64,000 nucleotides of DNA from Pelagisphaera sp964404745 (GCA_964404745.1 CAYOLG010000002.1:105314-169313), one strand, 5' to 3'. Shown: positions 18,284 through 27,094, counted from the stretch's first letter. Notes: generated from the letters alone by a model not told the origin. Numbers and translations are program-made.

Positions 18284-18973
18284 ATGAATCTCCATTTTAG
18301 TCCCACTCGCGGGCTGCCTCTAACGGCAACCGTCTTATCTCTCGCATTCATCACTGGGTGCACCTCCGTTCACCGGGTCAATTCCGAGTACGATATGACC
18401 TTCGGCAAGAAGCGGGTGACCACCAACGTTTACCAAACGGGCTCGCTCCCAGGCGATCTAAGCCGCGTAGCTTTGCTGCCCTTCTACAAGGGAAACTATG
18501 AACATCTGAGTTTCGATGAGCTAGAAGAGAACTTCCGCCTCGAGCTTATCGACAAGCGGCTTTTCGAGGTTGTTGCTATATCGCCGGAAACGATGAAGGA
18601 AATGTTTCCAGAAGCGCGCTACTCCTCGGTAGAATATCTCCCCACCGATCTGCTCACCAAATTGAACGCCCGTTACGACATCGATGGATTGATGCTTGTC
18701 GACGTAAGCTATTTCAATGCTTACCAGCCCGTTGGATTGGGCATCAGGGCGAAATTGCTAAACGGTAATACCGGGGAACTTATCTGGGCCGTAGACGAGG
18801 TATTTGACGCATCCGATCCAAGGGTCTCGAATTCCGCTAGAAAATTTTACAAAACCGAATCGATCATCCAGTATCCCTTGCATAATACGCAAACGACCCT
18901 GCACAGCCCCAATCGATTCTCGAAATATGTCGCCCACTCGCTTTTTAGCGCAATTAATTTACAAAAAGATTAA
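18284..18973 (+). CDS. putative lipoprotein of the flagellar locus
   Basis: 229 residues. A lipoprotein signal is visible: hydrophobic LPLTATVLSLAFITGC with the lipobox cysteine near residue 26. The mature part has alternating strands and helices (RVALLPFYKGNYEHLSFDEL; YDIDGLMLVDVSYFNAYQPV; LLNGNTGELIWAVDEVFDAS) that resemble periplasmic outer-membrane lipoproteins of the FlgO/CsgG-like type, but I do not recognise the family with certainty. Its place between fliD and fliS suggests a flagellar role. Confidence 0.7.
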   Translation: MNLHFSPTRGLPLTATVLSLAFITGCTSVHRVNSEYDMTFGKKRVTTNVYQTGSLPGDLSRVALLPFYKGNYEHLSFDELEENFRLELIDKRLFEVVAISPETMKEMFPEARYSSVEYLPTDLLTKLNARYDIDGLMLVDVSYFNAYQPVGLGIRAKLLNGNTGELIWAVDEVFDASDPRVSNSARKFYKTESIIQYPLHNTQTTLHSPNRFSKYVAHSLFSAINLQKD

Positions 18974-19047
18974 AGTTCCTAAGGAAAGAGCCGTTTTTAA
19001 AATATACTAACAAAAACTGCCTAAAAAACTTTAATCGCATTTCTGTA

Positions 19048-19338
19048 ATGAACATCAATAACCACCCACAAGCAAACGACGTTTACGCCGGCAACCTGGC
19101 TAATCAGCCCAATAAAAAAGCTGCTCGGTCGCCAATCGAACCGAAGACGCAGGATCTGAAAGGAACTGTAGAGGACAAGATCGACTTGGGCAAACTGGAC
19201 GCTCTGCGGGAGCAACCTGAGATTCGCCCGGAAGTAGTGGCCAAGGGAAAAGAGCTTCTCAACGATCCTAATTATCCGTCGCAGGAAATCGTCGAATCAA
19301 TTGCTAAGCTGATTGTGCCTTTTGACGATGAGGAATAG
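19048..19338 (+). CDS. small FlgM-like protein
   Basis: 96 residues with a disordered, proline- and asparagine-rich N-terminus and a C-terminal helical part (RPEVVAKGKELLNDPNYPSQ then EIVESIAKLIV). This pattern (helix, short NYPS turn, helix) resembles the sigma-binding end of FlgM anti-sigma factors. Its position ahead of fliS fits a flagellar regulator. Similarity is weak, so it may be another small flagellar protein. FlaG was considered but its C-terminal VIRQIP-type motif is missing. Confidence 0.5.
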   Translation: MNINNHPQANDVYAGNLANQPNKKAARSPIEPKTQDLKGTVEDKIDLGKLDALREQPEIRPEVVAKGKELLNDPNYPSQEIVESIAKLIVPFDDEE

Positions 19339-19394
19339 ATAATAACCCTTATTTTTACAGCAAAGGGTATTAGTAGAAGCATTAGCCTCTGATA

Positions 19395-19844
19395 ATGAAT
19401 CAAAACGCCGCTTCCTATAAGAAAGCCGCCATACTGTCCGCCAGCCCTGAGCGACTAATCCTGATGCTTTATGATGGAGCGCTCGATGCGATGCGGGAAG
19501 CGAAGAGGGGTTTTGAGATCGAAGATCTGAAGCTGCGAAACGAAACGATTAGCAATAATCTAATCAAAGCTCAAAACATATTTGGCGAGCTTCAACGATC
19601 GCTGCGATTGGACTTGGGGGGTGAGTTTGCGGATCGGATGTTTGGTCTCTACGGTTTCTATTCGATGAAGCTTAATGAAGCTAACTTCAAGAAATTCGAG
19701 GAGCCCATTGATACGGTGATCAGGCTTTTTACGGAGATCCGGGATGCCTGGGAGGAAATGCTTTCCAAACAGAAGGTAAAAGCGGAGCCCGCTCCGGCCT
19801 TTACTGGAATGGGTGTGGGCGAGGGACTCTCGCTTAGAGCTTGA
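19395..19844 (+). CDS. fliS: flagellar export chaperone FliS
   Basis: 149 residues, typical for FliS, which binds the C-terminus of flagellin in the cytoplasm before export. The signature SPERLILMLYDGALDAMREA is near residues 17-36, followed by the helices NETISNNLIKAQNIFGELQR and YGFYSMKLNEANFKKFEEPI. The last 20 residues are low-complexity. It lies 56 bases after the FlgM-like gene. An intact copy supports continued flagellin export. Confidence 0.93.
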   Translation: MNQNAASYKKAAILSASPERLILMLYDGALDAMREAKRGFEIEDLKLRNETISNNLIKAQNIFGELQRSLRLDLGGEFADRMFGLYGFYSMKLNEANFKKFEEPIDTVIRLFTEIRDAWEEMLSKQKVKAEPAPAFTGMGVGEGLSLRA

Positions 19845-20094
19845 GCTTTGATTTCAATAGCGCGTCGCTGCGGAATCCAGCTTTTTGCCCAGAAGCTTCG
19901 GTAAAGTCGGAGTTGGCCGCGACTACGATGGTCGAAGTTTCGTTTAGTGAACCGTGGGCTTTCAGATTTTGGTAGCGGGCGATCGATATCACCAAAAGGA
20001 GCGAGACTAGAACGAAGTCCTTGAACCTGAGAGCATTCCTTCGCTTGCAAATAGCGGGCAGTGTTTCATCTTCGCATGAAGATCCAGCTGGCAA
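19834..20094 (-). CDS. possible small membrane protein
   Basis: 86 codons from TTG 20094. One membrane-helix-like segment (FVLVSLLLVISIARY) is followed by a polar tail. It has no ATG, no visible ribosome-binding site, and overlaps the fliS stop by 11 bases. Codon use looks gene-like, so it may be a genuine small gene or a remnant, but the support is thin. Confidence 0.25.
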   Translation of the reverse strand: MPAGSSCEDETLPAICKRRNALRFKDFVLVSLLLVISIARYQNLKAHGSLNETSTIVVAANSDFTEASGQKAGFRSDALLKSKLKL

Positions 20095-20111
20095 GACAGT
20101 GGGTTCCCAAA

Positions 20112-20486
20112 ATGAAACGGCGATTTATTCTCCTAGACGCTTACGAACGGTTCACCGAAAAGGAAACCCTTTGCCTGAAGGAATCCAATTTCGATGAGGC
20201 GCTGCGCCTTCAAGGGAAGAAATCGAAGATTATTCGCGAGTTAGCGGATCTCGATGATGCGGAACGCTTGAGCGAGGAGAAAAGGCAGGAGTTTAATCGG
20301 CGTCTTGCGGATCTTGAGCGGATCGAATCGGAGAACGGCCAGCTCTTAGAGCGAATGCAGTCAGAGAATCGTTCTCAAGTTCGATCTTTGTCGAAGCGAG
20401 TGTTGGCAGTCTCCAGTATTCAAAAGGCGTACGGTAGCTCTGGTGGCAAGGCCACGACCGAAAGAGGTCTCGAAGGCAAAGCATAG
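20112..20486 (+). CDS. FliT/FlgN-like small helical protein
   Basis: About 124 residues from ATG 20112; ATG 20076 is also in frame. It is entirely helical with heptad-like charged segments (LDAYERFTEKETLCLKESNF; LERIESENGQLLERMQSENR), as in the export chaperones FlgN and FliT. Its place after fliS, where fliT often lies, supports this reading. Sequence identity to named families is not evident by eye, so the call is by context and structure. Confidence 0.55.
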   Translation: MKRRFILLDAYERFTEKETLCLKESNFDEALRLQGKKSKIIRELADLDDAERLSEEKRQEFNRRLADLERIESENGQLLERMQSENRSQVRSLSKRVLAVSSIQKAYGSSGGKATTERGLEGKA

Positions 20487-20542
20487 CCGACCCGCCCATC
20501 AAAGCCGCTTGGCCATGCAACCCAAATCCTAAAAGATATGAA

Positions 20543-21267
20543 TTCCCTACGCGAAGCAATGTATCGATGATTCGGATATAGAGGCAGTCATCGAGTCGCT
20601 AAAATCGGATTACATCACGCAAGGCCAGAGGATTGAGCATTTTGAAAAGGCTCTAGCAGAAAAAACGGGGGCCCGCTTCGCCATTGCGGTCTTGAGTGGC
20701 ACGGCGGCTTTGTATCTGGCTTTCGCTGCTCTGGGACTCAAGCAGGGCGATGTTGGACTCGTCCCCTCCGTAACGTTTGCAGCCACTGCTAACGCCCTCG
20801 TCTATTGCGGGGCTGAGGCTTATTTTTGCGACACGCATCCGTGCACGGTGATGTCCGGGGCCATCCATTTTGAAAATGCGGTTGAGGAATTGAGCGAAAG
20901 CGGAAGAGCGGCGAAAGTGTACGTTACCGTTTCTTTTTCAGGAAGGGTGGCGGAAATGGGAGCGATCCAATCACTGGCTTCGAAGACGGGCGCCTACGTT
21001 GTTGAGGATGCCGCTCATAGTTTGGGAGCCGTTGAAAAGGGGATTCGAAGCGGTTCTTGCTCTCACTCGGATGCGGCGATTCTCAGTTTCCATCCCGTTA
21101 AGCTGGTTACGAAGGCGAGGGAGGGAGCCGAGGCGTTCTACTCTGGATACCTCAGTTTACCTCTGTATCCAAACCTGTCGGCAGACGAGCAATCGTATGT
21201 GATCGACGCTTTGGGGCAGTTTTGCCAAAAACTCGGTCAGCCATGGGAGCTCGTCGGTCCATGGTAA
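20543..21267 (+). pseudogene. pseC: pseC (UDP-4-keto-sugar aminotransferase), internally deleted
   Basis: PseC makes UDP-4-amino-4,6-dideoxy-N-acetyl-altrosamine in pseudaminic acid synthesis, using PLP. The opening IPYAKQCIDDSDIEAVIESL, the ARFAIAVLSGTAALYLAFAA region, the VVEDAAHSLGA aspartate and the SFHPVK lysine segment are all present. However, the frame has no start: a TGA directly precedes IPYA, and the only ATG nearby is out of frame. After HPVKLVTK the sequence jumps to the C-terminal part (AEAFYSGYLSLPLYPNLSAD), so roughly 140 or more residues of the usual length are missing. Confidence 0.85.
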
Positions 21268-22035
21268 TGATGCGCCGATTCGGTGGAGAGTATGGTTGGG
21301 GCCATTTGACCCGCTGCTTCGTTTTGAATGCGGAAGCGAAAGAACTTGGTTAGACTACAAAATTGGTAACGTCTAGCGGCTTATCCAAGATTCCCTCGGG
21401 AGCCACAGCAATCATTTGTCTGTATTCAAAAGTGAATGAAATTAGCTGTATCGATTCGTACGCCAAGCAGCTGATCTTGGATTCGGTTTTGGTCGACGAC
21501 ATGTATTTGCCCCATGCCTACTTCGAATCTTTGAGACGCAAATTGGACGAGCATGGAGAGTCTGTATTGGTCGCGATAGACGATTTGAGAGAAAGATCGC
21601 TGAGATAGGCGGACATAGTGATTAATTCGGAGCTGGGTTTGCGCCGCGGTAACTATGAGGCTAGAAAAAGCCTTTTGGGTGAAGCGTACGCGCCGATTGG
21701 AAAGAGCTTTGTCGAGGCAAAGCCGTATTCATTTCCCCAATCCCCCAACCGGCAGCCGGTCTTTGTTATGATGGGAGCCACAGACCCGAGAGGCGCGACT
21801 TTTGATGCTCTGGAAGCCCTTCGAGAGATAAGGCAATGCGAATTTGCTCTGATCGTGTTTCCAGGGGACGGCTCTCGCAAAGAAGAGATCCTAAGCTATT
21901 AGGAGTCGGCATTTAGCGAATACAAATGTCTGCAAGGATTGGATGGGCAGGCTTCAGCAGGCTGGATGGCTAACTCTAGGTTTGCGATCATTGCATACGG
22001 CTCTTCCGGGTACGAATTGGCGGCCATTTCCGACT
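21261..22035 (+). pseudogene. pseG: pseG (UDP-sugar hydrolase), nonsense-broken and truncated
   Basis: PseG removes UDP in pseudaminic acid synthesis. One continuous frame from ATG 21261 reads GGEYGWGHLTRCFVL (the conserved GxGHxxR region), then VFVMMGATDPRGATFDALEA and FAIIAYGSSGYELAAI. It is interrupted by three in-frame TAG codons at 21351, 21606 and 21900, with no frameshift. The 3' end is lost at about 22020-22035, where it meets an inverted pseB fragment. The start overlaps the pseC remnant by seven bases, as expected for the original operon. Confidence 0.8.
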
Positions 22036-22162
22036 GCTTGAGTTCGTCTCGAGAAAAGATAATGACCTCCTCCGGATCGAAACGCTGCGGGATCTCTCGG
22101 CAGCACTGCTTTCCAAACGAACCGGTTCCACCTCTAATCAAGATGGTTTTGCCCCATAGCAT
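22020..22162 (-). pseudogene. pseB: pseB 5' fragment, inverted
   Basis: Minus-strand MLWGKTILIRGGTGSFGKQC followed by EEVIIFSRDELKQSEMAAN is the N-terminus of PseB, the UDP-GlcNAc-inverting 4,6-dehydratase that starts the pathway. The glycine-rich NAD-binding loop GGTGSFG is intact. Only about 45 codons remain, oriented opposite to pseC and pseG, and fused at its 3' side to the pseG remnant. The catalytic SDK/YxxxK part is absent. Confidence 0.8.
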
Positions 22163-22479
22163 AGGGATGGGAAGAGTTAAATGTTTGGAATATGAAGGTT
22201 TTGTAAATCAGGTTCAATCCGTGCGTTAAGAGAATGTCAAAACAAGTGTGGACCGGTCTGGGACAATGGTTTCGACTGCTTCCCGGCGGCTCTCGAAACC
22301 CGCTGAAAGGGTCTCGAGTGGCGAGATTGAGCCGAATTTTACAAAAACCTGTTTCCGAGGGGTTTCATTATTCCGCGTTTCAACTAGGGTATTGAAAAGT
22401 GCCTCCTCCAACGACGGGGCCGTTTTTTTTCGACCAGAACCAGAAATCGCAACCCAAGTAACGTTAGAGCGACTCGTTT

Positions 22480-23997
22480 ATGACAGTGGAACGCATTCTC
22501 ATCCTCGATGATGAGCTAATAATCCGAAAAGCCCTCGAGGAGCAATTGCGCCGCAAGCGACTGTCAGTCTGTAGCGTGTCGACGCTCAAAGAGGCTCAAG
22601 ACCACTTGGCCAAGGACGAATTCGATTTGCTATTCGTCGATGTCCATTTGCCCGATGGAGAAGGAACCGAACTCTTGGATCGAATAGCCGAGATGCCGGA
22701 TCCGCCGCTGGTAGTGATAATAACCGGGAATGGGACGGTAGAGTCAGCGGTAGAGTGCATGCGCTCGGGTGCTTTCGACTACATTATCAAGCCATTTTCC
22801 TCCTCGCAAATCGATGTCCTGATGAAGAAGGCGAAGGACTATCGTCAATTGGTGAAGGTAAATCAGTTCTTTACCCAGGAGAGTGCGGTGGGAGCGGAAC
22901 TGATCGGAAAGAGCGAGCCGATTCAGGATTTGAGATCCATGGTTTCCAAGGTGGCCCCCACGGAAGCGACGGTGCTGATAAACGGGGAAAACGGCACCGG
23001 TAAGGAACTGGTGGCCAGCGAACTCTACCGATTAAGCGCCCGCAAGAACGCTCCTTTCATCAAGGTCAATTGCGCCGCTATCTCGGAAACGCTTATTGAA
23101 AGCGAGTTTTTCGGCCACGAGAAAGGGGCGTTTACGGGGGCGATGCAGCGACGTGAAGGTCGATTCGAATTGGCGGATGGAGGAACGATATTGCTGGACG
23201 AGATCAGCGAGATCTCTCCCAAGGTTCAAGCAAAGCTGCTGCGAGTACTGCAGGAGAGGGAGTTCGAGCGAGTAGGTGGGAACAAGACGATAAAGGTCGA
23301 TGTGCGGGTCATCGCCACGACCAATCGCAACTTGTTTCAGTTCATGAAGAAGGGCGAGTTTCGTGAGGATCTCTACTATCGGCTCAATGTTTTTCCTCTC
23401 TTTGTGCCCCCCTTGCGAGAGCGGGGTGGGGATGTCGTTCTGCTCGCCAAGAGTTTTGCCCAGCGATTCAGCCGAAAACATGGAATCAAGCTGGCAGGAT
23501 TTGAGGACGAGGCGACGCGAGCACTTCTTGCCCATGACTGGCCCGGCAATGTTCGCGAGTTGCAAAATACGATAGAGCGAGCAGTGATATTGACCGAACC
23601 GGGATCCAAGATTTCGGTTTTTTCTCTTGGGTTGATGCCCAGAGCGATGCAGACCCGCACCGATCTGGCGCCGGTAAAAGTTGCCGATCTAGCGATGGTC
23701 GGAGCCGGATCTTCGTCGAATGGTTTTAGTGGCCCCGAATTTCCCAGTTTTAGCGACTCGGATGATGACGAGGGGTATCGTGATGAGCCCGTAAAGGCCG
23801 AGCAGCCTTTATTTGCTGAAGAAGAACCGCTTCCACTGGAGCAGATCGAGCGTCAGCACATTCTTAGAACGCTTGAGTCCACCGATGGGAATAAGACGCA
23901 AGCGTCCAATATTCTAGGGATCAGCATTAGAACCCTCCGCAACAAGCTCTCCTCCTACCGAAGCGAGGGGGAGTTCATCCCGGGCGAAGAATCCTAG
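22480..23997 (+). CDS. NtrC-family sigma-54 response regulator (FlrC/FleR-like)
   Basis: 505 residues with an N-terminal receiver (ILILDDELIIRKALEEQL; phosphoacceptor Asp in LLFVDVHLPDGEG; lysine in DYIIKPF), an AAA+ domain with Walker A GENGTGKELVA and the sigma-54-contacting GAFTGA at about residues 216-221, and a C-terminal Fis-type helix-turn-helix (NKTQASNILGISIRTLRNKL). It activates sigma-54 promoters when phosphorylated. The location next to flagellar genes and the sigma-54-like site before the flagellin suggest a flagellar regulator. The cognate kinase is not adjacent. The upstream gap 22163-22479 shows no gene. Confidence 0.88.
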   Translation: MTVERILILDDELIIRKALEEQLRRKRLSVCSVSTLKEAQDHLAKDEFDLLFVDVHLPDGEGTELLDRIAEMPDPPLVVIITGNGTVESAVECMRSGAFDYIIKPFSSSQIDVLMKKAKDYRQLVKVNQFFTQESAVGAELIGKSEPIQDLRSMVSKVAPTEATVLINGENGTGKELVASELYRLSARKNAPFIKVNCAAISETLIESEFFGHEKGAFTGAMQRREGRFELADGGTILLDEISEISPKVQAKLLRVLQEREFERVGGNKTIKVDVRVIATTNRNLFQFMKKGEFREDLYYRLNVFPLFVPPLRERGGDVVLLAKSFAQRFSRKHGIKLAGFEDEATRALLAHDWPGNVRELQNTIERAVILTEPGSKISVFSLGLMPRAMQTRTDLAPVKVADLAMVGAGSSSNGFSGPEFPSFSDSDDDEGYRDEPVKAEQPLFAEEEPLPLEQIERQHILRTLESTDGNKTQASNILGISIRTLRNKLSSYRSEGEFIPGEES

Positions 23998-24031
23998 TCG
24001 AGACAACGGTGTAGCATTAGTCGTTTGCGTT

Positions 24032-24108
24032 GCAGGAAACTCGCTCGCGAGTGAATCAACCAGGGCCCTTTCCAGTGCGACAATCGCTCGCAAGTGAGCG
24101 TCTTCCAC
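24032..24108 (+). repeat. dispersed repeat family R1, copy B
   Basis: In the 430-base gap after the sigma-54 regulator. About 77 bases with GAGTGAATCAACCAGGGCCC in the left and middle and CAATCGCTCGCAAGTGAGCG on the right. Compare copies at 7179-7251 and 32725-32798. The ends carry CTCGCGAG-like palindromes. Confidence 0.65.
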
Positions 24109-24215
24109 TAAATAGATAGGCGTATTTTAGTCAAGTTGACGCCAATTGGGCCATAGCCCAGCGAAGCGTTTTCGCCCCGGGATTCTAATATAGCTGGAGT
24201 GTTCCCACTTTCAAC

Positions 24216-24252
24216 CAGCGCCATTTGCTCATTCTTTTTGAGAAGCGGTATA
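24216..24252 (+). repeat. dispersed repeat family R2, copy
   Basis: Core CAGCGCCATTTGCTCATTCT followed by a T-run and GCGGTATA. Related short segments lie at 27461-27492, 27614-27652, 37397-37435, 37551-37588 and 58097-58133, in both orientations. It lies in the same gap as R1 copy B, about 175 bases before the next gene. Confidence 0.5.
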
Positions 24253-24427
24253 ATTGACGCGATTGCTACATGAGCTGCTCTGCGGGGCTCAATCCGTATT
24301 GTTTATTAGGTTTTTGACCGGCTGAGATGGGAGTTCTACCTAAACCTTTTAGTTTACGGAACGATACTTACCTTGACCGACAATTTAAAGCCCTCGATGC
24401 AGCCTATGACCCTATTCAGCACATACC

Positions 24428-25549
24428 ATGAGCATTAAGATCCTAACGGTAGACGATTCTAAGACTGTTAGAATAATCGTCCGAAAAGCCTTCAACTCAT
24501 TTGCTTGCGAGATTCTGGAAGCCCAGAACGGAGTGGAGGGATTGGCAATGGCTGCCAAAACGACCCCAGACATCATCCTTTTGGATATTACCATGCCCGT
24601 CATGGATGGCGTGGAGATGCTCACTAAGCTGAAATCGGACAGCCAATTAAAATCCATTCCAGTGATCATGCTCACAGCGGAAGCCGGGCGGGACAATGTG
24701 ATGAAGATCGCCAAAATCGGCGTTCGCGACTATATTGTTAAGCCATTCAAGGATGAGCTTCTTGTAGAGAAGGTGGCTCGAATCGTCGAATTGCGGCTGG
24801 CAAACAGCGGCGACGCCTCTCAGAAAAAGATCGACGACCCAATCGACGTTCTAGTTGTTGACGACAAGCCAGCGATCATCGGCCAAATTACCAACGGCCT
24901 GGAGCATACGGGCTGGACGGTAACCGGCGTGGCGTCCACGGGTGAAGCGATCGACTTTTGCCAGGAGAAGATACCGGACTGCGTCATCGTCAGTTTGTCG
25001 CTGGCAAACGAAGCGGCGATGCAGCTTTTCCGCATCGTTCGCTCCAATGCCAAAACAAAGTACCTTCCCATTTTCGGTCTCTCAGTGAAAACCGAAATCG
25101 ACGAGCAGCAAAAAGCCCAGAATGCCGGTTTTGCCACCATCGTCACCAAGCCAATCGATTTCGCTGAGCTGGAAGGGAAGATCGCCAAAGCCATCAATCT
25201 AGACGCCTCCGGCAAATACTTCGAAATGGATGACCGCTTCTTGACCGTGAAGCTGCCTGCCAATTGCGAAGCCTCGGCGGTCAATGAGCTGACAACCTAT
25301 TTCAAGTCCAAGACTTCTGAAGCCGTGGACTTCGGCGTTTCCAACGTGGTTTTCGATGCCCAAAGTGTCCAGCAATTGGATATGGATGTCGTCAAGCTGC
25401 TCTTGCAATCGATGAGCATCTGCAAAGAGCTCAGCTTGAAGTACGCCATCGCGGGCAGTTCCAAAGTGATCGAGGATAGCCGGAAGTTCGAAGAGTCGCA
25501 GAACTGGACCCTCTACGAGTCAATCGAAGAGGCGAAAGAAGCGATTTAG
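24428..25549 (+). CDS. two-receiver response regulator with STAS-like C-terminus
   Basis: 373 residues in three parts. Receiver 1 (about 1-120) is complete: ILTVDDS, phosphoacceptor Asp53 in DIILLDITMPVMDG, and the lysine in YIVKPF. Receiver 2 (about 137-255) keeps VLVVDDK and VTKPI but reads DCVIVSLSL where the phosphoacceptor should be, so it is a pseudo-receiver. The C-terminus (about 260-373) has a STAS-like pattern with VVFDAQSVQQLDMDVVKLLL. Such proteins link phosphorylation to partner binding. No kinase is adjacent. The start lacks an obvious ribosome-binding site. Confidence 0.82.
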   Translation: MSIKILTVDDSKTVRIIVRKAFNSFACEILEAQNGVEGLAMAAKTTPDIILLDITMPVMDGVEMLTKLKSDSQLKSIPVIMLTAEAGRDNVMKIAKIGVRDYIVKPFKDELLVEKVARIVELRLANSGDASQKKIDDPIDVLVVDDKPAIIGQITNGLEHTGWTVTGVASTGEAIDFCQEKIPDCVIVSLSLANEAAMQLFRIVRSNAKTKYLPIFGLSVKTEIDEQQKAQNAGFATIVTKPIDFAELEGKIAKAINLDASGKYFEMDDRFLTVKLPANCEASAVNELTTYFKSKTSEAVDFGVSNVVFDAQSVQQLDMDVVKLLLQSMSICKELSLKYAIAGSSKVIEDSRKFEESQNWTLYESIEEAKEAI

Positions 25550-25839
25550 GGCAAGGCGGCAAAGGCCGCTCGGATTTCGGGTGGTAAAGGGCTTTTCGAT
25601 TACGGCTTCCCCTAGGGATGCCGGATTGGAAACCTATAGAAGATGCCTCAGGAATCCGTTCTCGGAACCTGCTGGAGACTCGATTCCGCGACTGCGCAAA
25701 GGAGCGACTTAACTAAAAAAACGCCCTGGAACCCCATCAAGAGAGTAGAACAGGCATCCTGCCTGTATCCAGAGGTTGTGGTCACAGGCTGGAAGCCGAT
25801 GCTCGAAACAAACGCTCCCGCGACGCGACGCCGTTTTCA

Positions 25840-26322
25840 TTTCCGGATTGGTCCACCGTTCTCGCCGCATCGGATTTGCTTGACCGAGAGAAGGCGTCCT
25901 TCGAAATCGCGATCAAATGGTACCTTGGCTTCTGCTCTCGATCGCGTTCCCGAGCAAGCTTTGCCTTCGCGAAGGCATTTATCGAGACGGTTACGCGGGA
26001 GCGAAACCCCGAGTCCTACTAGGTGGAATCCTGGTGCAACGCCCTCCGCTGGTTCTTTCGCAATGCCGAAAGGCAGGATGCAACCTCCGTCCCAAGCCCA
26101 GAGTGGGTTTGCAACAACCCAGACGCTCCCGATTGGCAAAAGCGAATGCTGCGGGTGTTGCGGATCCGCAAATACGCTTATGAAACCGAGAAAAGCTATA
26201 TCTACTGCGCGCAAGGATTTCTTCGCTTCATAGGCAGCCAAAACCCCAACTCGCTCAGTGATGACGATATTCGCAGGTACTTGGATCATCTAGCCTACCA
26301 CTCTCGTTCCCAGGCACTCCCA
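25840..26322 (+). pseudogene. tyrosine recombinase (integron-integrase-like) fragment
   Basis: One frame reads FPDWSTVLAASDLL, then SFEIAIKWYLGFC, then an in-frame TAG at 26020-26022, then VESWCNALRWFFRNAE and RIRKYAYETEKSYIYCAQGF. This is the N-terminal SAM-like domain plus the extension I associate with integron-type integrases of Verrucomicrobiota. The catalytic domain with the RHRRY residues is completely absent after RRYLDHLAYHSRS. The preceding gap 25550-25839 has an inverted hairpin (ACAGGCATCCTGCCTGT at 25751) and no other gene. This is a relic of a recombinase insertion. Confidence 0.75.
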
Positions 26323-26380
26323 GTTCTAATACTGACTTTGTTGGAGTTCACCGTGACTGCTTTAGGAGGATCTAATGATG

Positions 26381-26511
26381 TGGTACACGTCTCGATAGTG
26401 CAGTTGCTATCGAACCCGCAGAAACATGGCGGAAAGAAGGTTTTGGTGAGCGGAGTGTTGCATGTTGAATTTGGGGACTCATCACGCTTTCTCTCGACAG
26501 AGCATTGGTAG
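26381..26511 (+). pseudogene. fragment of a small unknown protein
   Basis: In the same frame as the integrase remnant, HVSIVQLLSNPQKHGGKKVL then VSGVLHVEFGDSSRFLSTEH look like the first half of a small beta-rich protein family. A GTG near 26381 with AGGAGG about ten bases upstream could start it. It stops at TAG 26509-26511 after about 43 codons. Family unknown; probably a truncated gene left in the relic zone. Confidence 0.4.
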
Positions 26512-26518
26512 CATCGCG

Positions 26519-26802
26519 ATGTTTGAAGTGCCCTTCGTCACGGACGGCGATACATTCGACCTGAAGACGGCGTTCCAGAGCCGCAAGGCGACAAAAGAAC
26601 AATATAAAAGCACGGTTTAGACTTCGTCGAAGCTGAAGCTTTTCGGGACGATCAGAACGCCATCGGCTTCCCAGCCAAATCCAAGGACGAGGAAAGATTC
26701 GCCCCTCTATCCAAGGCCAAGGGTAAACACTGGGTAGCCTTCCGTACCCTCAGAAACGACAGGATCCGTCTGATTTCAGTTAGGGGAGCGCGAAAGGAAT
26801 AA
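26519..26802 (+). pseudogene. BrnT-type toxin gene, frameshifted
   Basis: The main part KHGLDFVEAEAFRDDQ (residues after the break) through RNDRIRLISVRGARKE is the BrnT RNase toxin fold; in the family KHGxxFEEA and the final RxISAR motif are diagnostic. The N-terminal codons are in another frame (ATG 26519), and in the reading frame of the main part TAA 26605-26607 directly precedes KHG. Restoring one A in the AAAA run near 26606 would join them. The toxin stop is ten bases before the antitoxin gene. Confidence 0.65.
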
Positions 26803-26812
26803 AAAGAAGTAA

Positions 26813-27094
26813 ATGAAAGCTAAGGATTTAGACAAGATTTTCGATGATGGGGAAGTCGACATCACCGATTACCTCGACCTTTCCAAAGGCCTCAGAACTG
26901 GAAACGAGCAGAAACGAGTGAATGTGGACTCTCCCACGTGGATGATCGACAGACTCGAGAAGGAGTCATCCAGACTTGGGGTTCCCAGGCAGTCTTTGAT
27001 CAAAGTCTGGATTGCCGAAAGGCTTGAAAAGCCTAGGGCGAAACGAAGAAAGAAAGCATTGGTCCAACCAGCTGATAGTGACAATGCCGGCTAG
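26813..27094 (+). CDS. BrnA/CopG-type antitoxin
   Basis: 93 residues. The C-terminal half has a ribbon-helix-helix-like segment VNVDSPTWMIDRLEKESSRL followed by GVPRQSLIKVWIAERLEK, as in BrnA/CopG antitoxins that bind DNA and the partner toxin. The N-terminus MKAKDLDKIFDDGEVDITDY is acidic and fits toxin binding. It is intact, while the toxin upstream is broken, so it may now be an orphan antitoxin. Confidence 0.75.
   Translation: MKAKDLDKIFDDGEVDITDYLDLSKGLRTGNEQKRVNVDSPTWMIDRLEKESSRLGVPRQSLIKVWIAERLEKPRAKRRKKALVQPADSDNAG

Noticed and set aside
19048..19338. FlaG
   Set aside because: No VIRQIP-type C-terminal motif; the helical end fits FlgM better.
22205..22225. GGTTCAATCC resembling a tRNA T-arm
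   Set aside because: The flanking bases do not form a 5-bp stem and no acceptor, D or anticodon arms are found.
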